Source: Streptomyces phaeochromogenes (GTDB lineage: Bacteria > Actinomycetota > Actinomycetes > Streptomycetales > Streptomycetaceae). Taken from it: a stretch of 64,000 nucleotides of DNA. The stretch lies in contig NZ_LIQZ01000070.1 in NCBI RefSeq assembly GCF_001418655.1, positions 44,811 through 108,810 of the forward strand, read 5' to 3'. This document shows, in pieces, positions 28,053 through 37,242 of this stretch. The position numbers were made by a program, and so were the translations under genes. The notes under the pieces were generated by a model that searched no databases, was not told the origin of the DNA, and saw only the letters and a program-made list of their open reading frames with translations. The first letter of the stretch is position 1, and each line of letters begins with the position of its first letter.

Positions 28053-28736
28053 TCAGGCGAATACGGCCGAGCATGGCGGTCCACGCCGTCCCAGGGAGTG
28101 CACGAAGAGGCGCGTACGTGTGGCGGCGACCCGGCGCGTGGGGCGCGGCAGCCGGCGTACGGGAGTGAAGTGGACGGTCACCGCGGCGACCGCGATCAGC
28201 AGGGGCCGGAAGGTGGCCGCGGCCACCGCGTCCAGGAGCTGGGCCAGGGCCCGCTCGCCGCGCCGCAGCCAGGCTGCCGCGAGCAGACCCACACCGATGT
28301 GCGCGCCGAGCAGCAGCCAGGCGGCGGCCGGGTCGGCGTTCGCGAGCAGGGCCGCGGCGGGCTGGGCCTCGCCGCCCGTGACGCGGGCCAGCGGGGTACC
28401 GACCTCGCCGCCGCACAGCATGTCGAAGCCGACCGAGCGCAGCGGGCCCGCCACCGGGCCGCCCGCCTTGCCGTAACAGGCGTGCTGGCCGGCGGTGAAC
28501 AGCGTGTCGGCGGCCAACTCCAGCGGGATCAGCAGGGCGGCGATCCGCCCGAAGCCGCGCTCACGGCCCGCCAGCGCGTACGCGACGACGAAGACGGCAC
28601 CCGCGATCACGGCCACGGTGGTCAGCGGCAGCGGGACCTGGGACAGCAGCACGTGCGACGCGGTGCTGAGCGTCACGACGAGTGCCGTGAACAGCGCCGC
28701 GCGCACGGCTCTGAGCTGGGTCCCGGATATGTCCAT
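28053..28736 (-). CDS. Polytopic membrane protein, function unknown
   Basis: 227 residues with about five hydrophobic segments (for example AALFTALVVTLSTASHVLL, TTVAVIAGAVFVVAYALAG and AAAWLLLGAHIGVGLLAAAW). A non-membrane loop between segments carries two cysteines (GQHACYG and FDMLCGG). The C-terminal 35 residues are very basic. I do not recognise a family beyond Streptomyces integral membrane proteins. It is next to a DsbA-like gene, and the two-cysteine loop suggests a possible redox partner, but no CXXC of the VKOR or DsbB/CcdA type is present. The ATG lacks a good Shine-Dalgarno, so the start or leaderless translation is uncertain. Confidence 0.65.
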   Translation of the reverse strand: MDISGTQLRAVRAALFTALVVTLSTASHVLLSQVPLPLTTVAVIAGAVFVVAYALAGRERGFGRIAALLIPLELAADTLFTAGQHACYGKAGGPVAGPLRSVGFDMLCGGEVGTPLARVTGGEAQPAAALLANADPAAAWLLLGAHIGVGLLAAAWLRRGERALAQLLDAVAAATFRPLLIAVAAVTVHFTPVRRLPRPTRRVAATRTRLFVHSLGRRGPPCSAVFA

Positions 28737-28828
28737 AGCGGAGGAGAGTGTCCCACGTACTCCAGTAAGAGGTCCCTAAAGGGTTCCTGTGCGAAAAGGG
28801 TTCCTGTGCGGTGTGCCTTGTGCGGTGC

Positions 28829-30157
28829 CTACAGACCCGGAATCCGGCCGTTGCGGAAAAGGTCCACGAAGATCTGGTGGTCGGCACGCGCCCGTGCGCC
28901 GTACTCATGCGCGAAGTCGACAAGGAGGTCGCCGAAGCTGTCCTCGTCGCCCGCGATCGCCGCGTCGATGGCGCGCTCCGTGGAGAACGGCACCAGCTCC
29001 GAGTGGCCGCTCTCGTCGTCCGCCGCCGCGTGCATGGTGGCGGTGGACCGGCCGAGGTCCGCGACGACCGCCGCGATCTCCTCCGGGTCGTCGATGTCGC
29101 TCCAGTCCAGGTCCACCGCGTACGGCGAGACCTCGGCGACGAGCTGGCCCGCGCCGTCCAGCTCGGTCCAGCCCAGCCACGGGTCCGCGTGCGCCTGGAG
29201 GGCGCGCTGCGAGATCACCGTGCGGTGGCCCTCGTGCTGGAAGTACTCACGGATCGAGGAGTCCGTGATGTGCCGGGAGACGGCCGGGGTCTGGGCCTGC
29301 TTGATGTAGATCACCACATCGTTCTCCAGGGCGTCGGTGGCGCCCTCCAGAAGGATGTTGTACGAGGGCAGCCCCGCCGAGCCGATGCCGATGCCGCGGC
29401 GGCCCACGACGTCCTTCACGCGGTAGGAGTCGGGGCGGGAGAGGGACGCCTCCGGCAGCGTCTCCAGGTAGCCGTCGAAGGCCGCCAGGACCTTGTAGCG
29501 CGTGGCCGCGTCCAGCTCGATGGAGCCGCCGCCCGGCGCGAAGCGGCGCTCGAAGTCGCGGATCTCCGTCATCGAGTCGAGCAGCCCGAAGCGGGTCAGC
29601 GAGCGGGCGTCGCGCAGGGCGTCCAGGAGCGGGCCCTGCGCGGTGTCCAGCGTGAAGGGCGGCACCTCGTCGCTCTTGGCGCCCGTCGCGAGGGCGTGGA
29701 TGCGCTCGCGGTAGGCCGCCGCGTACGTCCGGACGAGGTCGGTGATCTGCTCGTCGCTCAGCGCCTTCGCGTAGCCGATCAGGGCCACCGAGGCCGCGAG
29801 GCGCTTGAGGTCCCAGGTGAAGGGGCCGACGTACGCCTCGTCGAAGTCGTTCACGTTGAAGATCAGGCGCCCCTGGGCGTCCATGTACGTGCCGAAGTTC
29901 TCCGCGTGCAGGTCGCCGTGGATCCACACGCGCGAGGTGCGCTCGTCCAGGTACGGTCCGCCCCGCTTCTCCTGCTCCAGGTCGTGGTAGAAGAGGCCGG
30001 CCGTGCCGCGGTAGAAGGCGAACGCGGAGGCCGCCATCTTCCGGAACTTCACGCGGAACGCGGCCGGGTCGGCGGCCAGCAGTTCGCCGAAGGCGGTGTC
30101 GAATACGGCGAGGATCTGTTCGCCGCGTTGCTCGGCGCTGAGCTGCGGAACCGACAT
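28829..30157 (-). CDS. DUF2252 family protein (kinase-like fold)
   Basis: 442 residues from the ATG at 30157, which follows a strong CAGGAGGCACC. DUF2252 proteins resemble aminoglycoside/choline kinases. Here HGDLHAENFGTY carries the catalytic-loop His-Gly-Asp and Asn, and FNVNDFDEAYVGPFTWDLKR the metal-binding DFD. KFRKMAASAFAFYRGTAGLF near the N-terminus is also typical. The substrate and biological role are unknown. It is transcribed divergently from dnaE across a 248-base gap that contains a direct repeat CGAAGGTACG (30249 and 30282). Confidence 0.82.
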   Translation of the reverse strand: MSVPQLSAEQRGEQILAVFDTAFGELLAADPAAFRVKFRKMAASAFAFYRGTAGLFYHDLEQEKRGGPYLDERTSRVWIHGDLHAENFGTYMDAQGRLIFNVNDFDEAYVGPFTWDLKRLAASVALIGYAKALSDEQITDLVRTYAAAYRERIHALATGAKSDEVPPFTLDTAQGPLLDALRDARSLTRFGLLDSMTEIRDFERRFAPGGGSIELDAATRYKVLAAFDGYLETLPEASLSRPDSYRVKDVVGRRGIGIGSAGLPSYNILLEGATDALENDVVIYIKQAQTPAVSRHITDSSIREYFQHEGHRTVISQRALQAHADPWLGWTELDGAGQLVAEVSPYAVDLDWSDIDDPEEIAAVVADLGRSTATMHAAADDESGHSELVPFSTERAIDAAIAGDEDSFGDLLVDFAHEYGARARADHQIFVDLFRNGRIPGL

Positions 30158-30405
30158 CGCTTGGTGCCTCCTGGTGCAGGTGGTGCATGACAAGTGGGAC
30201 GGAATGTGCCGTCCGCCGGAGCGGATGTCTCCGTCATCTTCCAACGGACGAAGGTACGCGGGAGTGCCCGCTTTCCCCTCACGAAGGTACGGGGGAGACC
30301 GCTCCGAGTGTCAGTGCTCCGGCATAGACTTCGACGCTGTCCCCCGGACTGTGCGCAGCCTGTTGGGGAGCTCGTCGACGCCAGTTCTTCTTGGAGGCCG
30401 AAGCC

Positions 30406-33400
30406 GTGTCAAAGCCGCCGTTCACGCACCTGCACGTCCACACCCAGTACTCGCTGCTGGACGGTGCCGCGCGGCTGAAGGACATGTTCAACGCGTGCAA
30501 CGAGATGGGCATGACCCATATCGCGATGTCCGACCACGGCAACCTGCACGGGGCGTACGACTTCTTCCACACGGCCAAGAAGGCGGGCGTCACGCCGATC
30601 ATCGGCATCGAGGCGTACGTCGCCCCCGAGTCGCGGCGCAACAAGCGGAAGATCAAGTGGGGTCAGCCGCATCAGAAGCGGGACGACGTCTCCGGCTCCG
30701 GTGGCTACACGCACAAGACGATCTGGGCGGCGAACCGGACCGGGCTGCACAACCTGTTCCGGCTGTCCTCGGACGCGTACGCCGAGGGCTGGCTGCAGAA
30801 GTGGCCGCGGATGGACAAGGAGACCATCTCCCAGTGGTCCGAGGGGCTGATCGCCTCCACGGGATGCCCCTCCGGCGAACTGCAGACCCGGCTGCGCCTC
30901 GGCCAGTTCGACGAGGCGGTGAAGGCGGCCTCGGAGTACCAGGACATCTTCGGCAAGGACCGGTACTTCCTGGAGCTGATGGACCACGGCATCGAGATCG
31001 AGAGCCGGGTCCGTGACGACCTGCTGCGGGTCGGCAAGAAGCTGGGCATCCCGCCACTGGTGACGAACGACTCGCACTACACGTACGCGCACGAGGCGAC
31101 CGCGCACGACGCGCTGCTGTGCATCCAGACCGGCAAGAACCTCTCCGACCCGGACCGCTTCCGCTTCGACGGGACCGGTTACTACCTGAAGTCGACGGAC
31201 GAGATGTATGCCGTCGACTCCTCGGATGCCTGGCAGGAGGGGTGTGCGAACACCCTCCTGGTGGCCGAGCAGATCGACACGACGGGCATGTTCGAGGCGA
31301 AGAACCTCATGCCGAAGTTCGACATCCCCGAAGGCTTCACCGAGGTCACCTGGTTCCAGGAGGAGGTGCGCCGCGGAATGGAGCGCCGCTTCCCCGGCGG
31401 CGTCCCCGACGACCGCCAGAAGCAGGCCGAGTACGAGATGGACGTCATCATCCAGATGGGGTTCCCGGGGTACTTCCTCGTCGTCGCCGACTTCATCATG
31501 TGGGCCAAGAAGCAGGGCATCGCGGTCGGCCCCGGCCGTGGCTCCGCGGCCGGTTCGATCGTGTCGTACGCCATGGGCATCACCGACCTCGACCCGATCC
31601 CGCACGGTCTGATCTTCGAGCGGTTCCTGAACCCCGAGCGCGTCTCCATGCCCGACGTCGACATCGACTTCGACGAGCGTCGGCGCGTCGAGGTGATCAG
31701 GTACGTGACGGAGAAGTACGGCGCCGACAAGGTCGCCATGATCGGCACGTACGGCAAGATCAAGGCGAAGAACGCCATCAAGGACTCCGCGCGCGTGCTG
31801 GGCTATCCGTACGCGATGGGCGACCGGCTCACCAAGGCGATGCCCGCCGACGTCCTCGGCAAGGGCATCGACCTGAACGGCATCACCGATCCCAAGCACC
31901 CGCGCTACGGCGAGGCCGGTGAGATCCGCGGGATGTACGAGAACGAGCCGGACGTGAAGAAGGTCATCGACACCGCGAAGGGCGTCGAGGGTCTGGTCCG
32001 GCAGATGGGTGTGCACGCGGCCGGCGTGATCATGTCCAGCGAGCCCATCGTCGACCACGCCCCGGTCTGGGTGCGGCACACCGACAACGTCACGATCACG
32101 CAGTGGGACTACCCGCAGTGCGAGTCGCTCGGCCTGCTCAAGATGGACTTCCTGGGCCTGCGCAACCTCACGATCATGGACGACGCCATCAAGATGGTGA
32201 AGGCCAACAAGGGCATCGACCTGGAGATGCTCTCCCTCCCGCTGGACGACCCCAAGACCTTCGAACTGCTCTGCCGCGGTGACACCCTCGGTGTCTTCCA
32301 GTTCGACGGCGGCCCGATGCGCTCGCTGCTCCGCCAGATGCAGCCCGACAACTTCGAGGACATCTCCGCCGTCTCGGCCCTCTACCGGCCGGGCCCGATG
32401 GGCATGAACTCGCACATCAACTACGCGGAGCGCAAGAACAAGCGCCAGGAGATCACGCCGATCCACAAGGAGCTGGAGGAGCCGCTCGAGGAGGTCCTCG
32501 CGGTCACCTACGGCCTGATCGTCTACCAGGAGCAGGTCCAGAAGGCCGCCCAGATCATCGCCGGCTACTCGCTCGGCGAGGCCGACATCCTCCGTCGTGT
32601 GATGGGCAAGAAGAAGCCCGACGAGCTGGCGAAGAACTTCGTCCTCTTCCAGGAGGGCGCCCAGAAGAACGGCTACAGCGCCGAGGCGATCCAGGCCCTG
32701 TGGGACGTGCTGGTCCCGTTCGCCGGATACGCGTTCAACAAGGCGCACTCCGCCGCGTACGGGCTGGTGTCGTACTGGACCGGCTATTTGAAGGCGAACT
32801 ACCCGGCCGAGTACATGGCCGCGCTGCTCACCTCGGTCAAGGACGACAAGGACAAGTCGGCGGTCTATCTCAACGAGTGCCGGCGCATGAAGATCAAGGT
32901 CCTGCCGCCGAACGTCAACGAGTCCGAGCAGAACTTCGCCGCGCAGGGCGACGACGTGATCCTCTTCGGCCTCTCGGCGGTGCGCAACGTCGGTACGAAC
33001 GTCGTGGAGTCGATCATCCGCAGCCGCAAGGCCAAGGGGAAGTACGGCTCGTTCCCCGACTATCTCGACAAGGTCGAGGCGGCCGCGTGCAACAAGCGCA
33101 CCACGGAGTCGCTGATCAAGGCCGGCGCCTTCGACACGATGGGGCACACCCGCAAGGGCCTCACCGCGCACTTCGAGCCGATGATCGACAACGTGGTCGC
33201 GGTCAAGCGCAAGGAGGCCGAGGGCCAGTTCGACCTCTTCGGCGGCATGGGCGAGGACGACAGCAGCGAGCCCGGCTTCGGGCTCGACGTCGAGTTCACC
33301 ACCGACGAGTGGGACAAGGCCTACCTGCTCGCCCAGGAGCGGGAGATGCTCGGCCTGTACGTCTCCGACCACCCGCTCTTCGGCCTGGAGCACGTGCTGT

Positions 33401-33945
33401 CCGACAAGGCCGACGCGGGCATCAACCAGCTCACCGGCGGCGAGCACGGGGACGGCGCGGTCGTCACCATCGGCGGGATCATCTCCGGTCTGCAGCGCAA
33501 GATGACCAAGCAGGGCAACGCCTGGGCCATCGCCACCGTCGAGGACCTCGCGGGCTCCATCGAGTGCATGTTCTTCCCGGCGACCTATCAGCTGGTGTCG
33601 ACCCAACTCGTCGAGGACGCGGTGGTGTTCGTCAAGGGACGCCTCGACAAGCGCGAGGACGTGCCCCGGCTCGTCGCGATGGAACTCCAGGTCCCGGACC
33701 TGTCGAACGCGGGCACCAACGCGCCCGTGATCCTCACCATCCCGGCGCTGAAGGTCACCCCGCCGATGATCAGCAGGCTCGGAGAGATCCTCAGCCATCA
33801 CAAGGGCGAGAGCGAGGTGCGGATCAGGCTCCAGGGCCCGAGCAAGACCACGGTCCTGCGGCTCGACCGGCACCGGGTGAAGCCGGACCCCGCGCTCTTC
33901 GGTGACTTGAAAGTGCTGCTCGGCCCGTCCTGCCTGGCGGGCTGA
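30406..33945 (+). CDS. dnaE: DNA polymerase III alpha subunit
   Basis: Replicative polymerase, 1179 residues, the standard size for Streptomyces DnaE1. The GTG at 30406 has GGAGG 8 bases upstream and gives MSKPPFTHLHVHTQYSLLDG. The N-terminal PHP domain shows HLHVHTQYSLLD and MSDHGNLHG. The polymerase palm has GPGRGSAAGSIVSYAMGI and the catalytic aspartates in MPDVDIDFDERRR. DTLGVFQFDGGPMRSLLRQM, helix-hairpin-helix and beta-binding regions follow, with a C-terminal OB fold (VVTIGGIISGLQRKMTKQG). It stands alone, with its own terminator at 34021. Confidence 0.98.
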   Translation: MSKPPFTHLHVHTQYSLLDGAARLKDMFNACNEMGMTHIAMSDHGNLHGAYDFFHTAKKAGVTPIIGIEAYVAPESRRNKRKIKWGQPHQKRDDVSGSGGYTHKTIWAANRTGLHNLFRLSSDAYAEGWLQKWPRMDKETISQWSEGLIASTGCPSGELQTRLRLGQFDEAVKAASEYQDIFGKDRYFLELMDHGIEIESRVRDDLLRVGKKLGIPPLVTNDSHYTYAHEATAHDALLCIQTGKNLSDPDRFRFDGTGYYLKSTDEMYAVDSSDAWQEGCANTLLVAEQIDTTGMFEAKNLMPKFDIPEGFTEVTWFQEEVRRGMERRFPGGVPDDRQKQAEYEMDVIIQMGFPGYFLVVADFIMWAKKQGIAVGPGRGSAAGSIVSYAMGITDLDPIPHGLIFERFLNPERVSMPDVDIDFDERRRVEVIRYVTEKYGADKVAMIGTYGKIKAKNAIKDSARVLGYPYAMGDRLTKAMPADVLGKGIDLNGITDPKHPRYGEAGEIRGMYENEPDVKKVIDTAKGVEGLVRQMGVHAAGVIMSSEPIVDHAPVWVRHTDNVTITQWDYPQCESLGLLKMDFLGLRNLTIMDDAIKMVKANKGIDLEMLSLPLDDPKTFELLCRGDTLGVFQFDGGPMRSLLRQMQPDNFEDISAVSALYRPGPMGMNSHINYAERKNKRQEITPIHKELEEPLEEVLAVTYGLIVYQEQVQKAAQIIAGYSLGEADILRRVMGKKKPDELAKNFVLFQEGAQKNGYSAEAIQALWDVLVPFAGYAFNKAHSAAYGLVSYWTGYLKANYPAEYMAALLTSVKDDKDKSAVYLNECRRMKIKVLPPNVNESEQNFAAQGDDVILFGLSAVRNVGTNVVESIIRSRKAKGKYGSFPDYLDKVEAAACNKRTTESLIKAGAFDTMGHTRKGLTAHFEPMIDNVVAVKRKEAEGQFDLFGGMGEDDSSEPGFGLDVEFTTDEWDKAYLLAQEREMLGLYVSDHPLFGLEHVLSDKADAGINQLTGGEHGDGAVVTIGGIISGLQRKMTKQGNAWAIATVEDLAGSIECMFFPATYQLVSTQLVEDAVVFVKGRLDKREDVPRLVAMELQVPDLSNAGTNAPVILTIPALKVTPPMISRLGEILSHHKGESEVRIRLQGPSKTTVLRLDRHRVKPDPALFGDLKVLLGPSCLAG

Positions 33946-34020
33946 ACCGGTGGCCGTCGACGTGCGGGGCGGCCTGAACCGGTAGTCGAGGTACGACCTC
34001 GACCGATGGACGAGGTACGA

Positions 34021-34051
34021 GAGGGGCGCATCCGTCGCGGATGCGCCCCTC
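34021..34051. terminator. Terminator between dnaE and the convergent small gene
   Basis: GAGGGGCGCATCCG (34021-34034), loop TCG, and CGGATGCGCCCCTC (34038-34051): a perfect 14-bp stem, 75 bases after dnaE. It can serve dnaE on the plus strand and the small gene at 34120-34299 on the minus strand. Confidence 0.85.
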
Positions 34052-34119
34052 GTCGTGTGCCTGGGCTTCAGCAGCCCTGAACGGGCCTTGCGCGGCCCTC
34101 AACAGGCCTCGCGCGGGCC

Positions 34120-34299
34120 TCAGTTGTGGCCGAAGCGCTTCTGGTGCTTACGGGCAACATCGGCGGGGCTGCCCTGGGCCTGCGACATCGGCGACTGCTG
34201 CGCCTCCGTCGAGGACCGGTCTGCCTGCTCCTGCGCGCGCTCTGCCTGCGAGGAGCGGTCCTGCTGCCCACCGTGCTTGCGGTTCTTGTTCTTGGCCAT
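34120..34299 (-). CDS. Small hydrophilic protein of unknown function
   Basis: 59 residues from the ATG at 34299, which follows a strong GTAGGAGGCAGATCACC. The start is MAKNKNRKHGGQQDRSSQAE; the body is Gln/Ser/Ala-rich, and it ends ADVARKHQKRFGHN. There is no cysteine, no hydrophobic segment and no recognisable domain. The excellent ribosome binding site, terminator and basic ends make it a real gene. The composition recalls small acid-soluble or intrinsically disordered nucleic-acid-binding proteins, but nothing specific can be claimed. Confidence 0.72.
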   Translation of the reverse strand: MAKNKNRKHGGQQDRSSQAERAQEQADRSSTEAQQSPMSQAQGSPADVARKHQKRFGHN

Positions 34300-34524
34300 G
34301 GTGATCTGCCTCCTACGGGGGATCTCGGGGCCAGGGCCGGGGACCAGACTCACATAGCGCGACAAGGAGCGCATTTCGGAGAATTACCGTGCGTAATAAG
34401 CCCTGTCGGTGAGTGATCCGTCGATCCGCCACGCCGAAGATCGAGTTCCGGCCGTTAACCTCCGCAGGGTCGGGCAGACTCGAAGGAAGCCCGAAGCAAA
34501 CCTCCCGGAAAGAGGGTGGATCGC

Positions 34525-35745
34525 GTGGACCGCTGCATTGTCCTGGTGGACGCCGGGTACCTGCTCGGGGCTGCTGCCAGTCTCCTCGCCGGGGATTCCT
34601 CCCGCTCCCGGATCACCGTCGACCACGCCGCCCTCATCCAGGGCCTGCGCGAGCGCGCCGAGTCCGACACGGAACGGCCCCTGTTGCGCATCTACTGGTT
34701 CGACGGCGCCCCCGACCGCGTACCGCAGCCCGAGCACCGCAGACTGCGGGTGATGCCGCGGGTCACGGTGCGCCTGGGCGCGCTGACCCGCAGCGACGGG
34801 CGCTGGGCGCAGAAGGGCGTGGACGCCGCCATGCACGCCGAGCTCACGGAGCTGGCGCGCAACCGGGCCTGCTCCGACGTCGTGCTCGTCACCGGGGACG
34901 GGGATCTGCTGCCGGGCATGATGGCCGCGAAGGAGCACGGGGTCGCCGTGCATCTGTGGGCCGTGCAGGCCGCCGACGGCGACTACAACCAGTCCGAGGA
35001 TCTTGTCGCCGAGGCCGACGAGCGGCGTGTCCTCGACCGGACCTGGATCACCAAGGCCGTCCAGGCCAAGGATCTCGGCGGGGTCTGCGCGCCGCCGCCC
35101 GTGCCGCGGCCGGAGATCGCCGCGATCCTTTCCGCGCCGTTGCCCGAGTCCGCGCTGAGCTCTGCGGGGGAGCGGCCCTCGCGGGACGCCGAGCACGCGC
35201 AGGCCGCGCCCAGTGAGAACGGCACGGAGGAGAGGGCGCCGGCCACCAAGGGGGGTGTTCCGACGCCGAAGGACCTGGCCGCGTTGCGGGCGCCGGGGGC
35301 GCATGCGCATCCGCAGCCCGCCAACGCGACGCTGCGGTGGTCCTCCGACAAGGGGTGGGTCGACCGGCCCGGTACGGCCGCGGAGTCCGCGGAGGCGGCG
35401 CTGCTGCCCACGCTCGCGCAGCTCACGTCGGCCGAGCAGCGGTGGGCCGATCGTGAGGAGGACATCACGACGGTGGGTGGGGATCCGTACGAGGTCGGGC
35501 AGGTGTTCGCTCGGCGGTGGATGGGGCGGTTGTCGGACCAGGCCCAGTTGCAGAAGCTGTCGACGATGTATCCGCGGGTGCCGCATCGCATTGACGGCGA
35601 GCTGTTGCGGTATGCGGCTCGGTTCGGGCTGCTTGCGCACAAGGACGATCAGATCGATGAGCATGATCGGTATGCGATTCGGGCGGGGTTCTGGCGGGAG
35701 ATCGATGTGCGGACCGCGGCGGAGCATGCCCCTGCGGGGGAGTAG
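34525..35745 (+). CDS. NYN (PIN-like) domain nuclease
   Basis: About 406 residues. The GTG at 34525 has GAGGGTGGA upstream; a GTG at 34516 is also in frame. The N-terminal about 190 residues form an NYN domain of the PIN-like metal-dependent ribonuclease superfamily: CIVLVDAGYLLGAA (first Asp), RIYWFDGAPD, QKGVDAAMHAELTELA, and VVLVTGDGDLLPGMMAAKEH with the acidic pair. A disordered Pro/Glu/Ala linker follows, then a C-terminal helical domain (about 300-406: EVGQVFARRWMGRLSDQAQL, HRIDGELLRYAARFGLL) seen with NYN domains in actinobacteria. The RNA target is unknown. Confidence 0.85.
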   Translation: MDRCIVLVDAGYLLGAAASLLAGDSSRSRITVDHAALIQGLRERAESDTERPLLRIYWFDGAPDRVPQPEHRRLRVMPRVTVRLGALTRSDGRWAQKGVDAAMHAELTELARNRACSDVVLVTGDGDLLPGMMAAKEHGVAVHLWAVQAADGDYNQSEDLVAEADERRVLDRTWITKAVQAKDLGGVCAPPPVPRPEIAAILSAPLPESALSSAGERPSRDAEHAQAAPSENGTEERAPATKGGVPTPKDLAALRAPGAHAHPQPANATLRWSSDKGWVDRPGTAAESAEAALLPTLAQLTSAEQRWADREEDITTVGGDPYEVGQVFARRWMGRLSDQAQLQKLSTMYPRVPHRIDGELLRYAARFGLLAHKDDQIDEHDRYAIRAGFWREIDVRTAAEHAPAGE

Positions 35746-36140
35746 GGGGTTGGCTGAGGTTGGCTTGCTGCCGGGCGGCCGGGTGGGGGCTTGTTGCGCA
35801 GTTCCCCGCGCCCCTGAAGGAGTGGTGATCCGGTGTTGTTGGGTGCGGGTCTGTCGGGGGTGAGTGCGCGGTTCCTCGCGCCCCTGGAGGAGTGGTGCCC
35901 GGTGTTGTTGGGTGCGGGTCTGTGGGGGTGAGTGTGCGCAGTTCCCCGCGCCCCTGAAGGAGTGCGGCCCGGCTTTGTTGGTGCGGGTCTGCCAGGGTTG
36001 AGCGCGCAGTTCCTCGCGCCCCTGACGGGGCGCGGCCCGGTGTTCCTCGTGTCCCGGCGGGGCGTCGTGCGGGGCCGATATTGGGTGTATGCCCGCCCCG
36101 GGCGTTGTCTTGGGGGTGGGACCCCGTACCCTCAGTCCTC
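35746..36140 (+). repeat. About 70-bp tandem repeat array (four units), otherwise gene-free
   Basis: No gene is supported in this 395-base stretch. Units begin at 35796, 35866, 35936 and 36004 with GCGCAGTTCCCCGCGCCCCT or one-to-two-base variants; periods are 70, 70 and 68. Each unit also contains TGTTGTTGGGTGCGGGTCTG or close forms. Only the final unit has the complementary arm (CGCGCCCC, loop TGAC, GGGGCGCG), which makes a closed hairpin near 36013-36032. This is the same element as at 21513 but with a longer spacer. The promoter of the ABC transporter genes must lie in the last about 100 bases. Confidence 0.9.
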
Positions 36141-37172
36141 GTGAGTACGCGCACCGCACAGGGAGTCCGGAACGGGCACGGTGGGGATGTCGTGTGCGCG
36201 GTGCGGGATCTGACGAAGACCTATCCGGCGGTGCGTGGGCGGCGGGGAGCACCCGGGACGCCCGAGGTGCGGGCCACCGACGGGGTACGGCTCGACATCC
36301 GGCGAGGTGAGATCTTCGGGCTGCTCGGGCCGAACGGCGCGGGCAAGACCACCCTCGTACGGCAGCTGACGGGGCTGATGCGCCCCGACCGCGGCAGTGT
36401 CGAGATCCTCGGGCACGACATCGTGCGCCATCCCGAGCGGGCGGCGCGGATCCTCGCGTACCTGGGACAGGAGTCCACCGCGCTCGACGAGCTGACCGTG
36501 TCGCTCGCCGCGGAGACCACCGGACGGCTGCGCGGGCTCGACGTACGCAGCGCCAGGGCCGAGCGTGACGAGGTCCTGGAGGAGCTGGGGCTCACCGCGC
36601 TGGCCGCACGGCCGCTGAAGAAGTTGTCCGGCGGACAGCGGCGGCTTGCCTGCTTCGCCACCACGCTCGTCGGCGCGCGGCCCCTCCTCGTCCTCGACGA
36701 GCCGACCACCGGCATGGACCCCGTCGCCCGCCGTGCCGTCTGGGGCGCCGTCGACCGGCGCCGGGTCGAGCACGCCACGACGGTCCTCCTGGTCACCCAC
36801 AACGTCATCGAGGCGGAGACGGTCCTCGACCGCGTCGCCGTCCTCGACCGGGGCCGTGTCATCGCCTGCGACACCCCCTCCGGGCTGAAGGAGCAGGTCG
36901 CCGGCGAGGTGCGCCTCGAACTCGTCTGGCGCGAGCGCGCACCCCTCGACGTGCCCGAGGTCGCCGCCCTGCGCGACCGGGCCGTAGAGTCGGGCCGTCG
37001 CTGGTCGCTGCGGCTCGCCCCCGAGGAGGCCCGCGCGGCCGTGGCGGCCGTCACCGGCGGCGCCGCCTTCGCGGCCCTGGACGACTTCACGCTCGCCACG
37101 CCGAGCCTGGAGGACGTGTACCTGGCGCTGGGCGGCAGCGCCGGAAACGTACGGGGGTTGGTCAAGGCATGA
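36141..37172 (+). CDS. ABC transporter ATP-binding protein (DrrA-type)
   Basis: 343-residue ATPase of a two-component ABC exporter. The GTG at 36141 is used (MSTRTAQGVRNGHGG); there is no clear ribosome binding site, so leaderless translation is possible. Walker A is LLGPNGAGKTTLVRQL, the Q-loop follows YLGQEST, the signature is KLSGGQRRLACF, Walker B is PLLVLDEPTTGMDP, and the H-loop is LLVTHNVIEAE. The C-terminal about 90 residues are the DrrA-like regulatory extension. The permease gene follows after 70 bases. Such pairs export drugs, lipids or peptides; the substrate cannot be read from the sequence. Confidence 0.88.
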   Translation: MSTRTAQGVRNGHGGDVVCAVRDLTKTYPAVRGRRGAPGTPEVRATDGVRLDIRRGEIFGLLGPNGAGKTTLVRQLTGLMRPDRGSVEILGHDIVRHPERAARILAYLGQESTALDELTVSLAAETTGRLRGLDVRSARAERDEVLEELGLTALAARPLKKLSGGQRRLACFATTLVGARPLLVLDEPTTGMDPVARRAVWGAVDRRRVEHATTVLLVTHNVIEAETVLDRVAVLDRGRVIACDTPSGLKEQVAGEVRLELVWRERAPLDVPEVAALRDRAVESGRRWSLRLAPEEARAAVAAVTGGAAFAALDDFTLATPSLEDVYLALGGSAGNVRGLVKA

Positions 37173-37242
37173 GCGTGCGGGCCTCCACAGCCGTACGGAA
37201 CAGGTACAGGACGACAGCCGAAGCGAACAGGAGCCGCTCGAC

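Noticed and set aside
30409..33873. A very long open frame antisense to dnaE (over 1,100 codons)
   Set aside because: It mirrors dnaE codon positions: high GC in the third position opens the opposite strand. The translation is rich in Arg/His/Val/Leu/Asp with no domain, while dnaE is unmistakable.
35796..36037. CRISPR array with 70-bp period
   Set aside because: The 'spacers' are themselves near-identical, so it is a plain tandem repeat.
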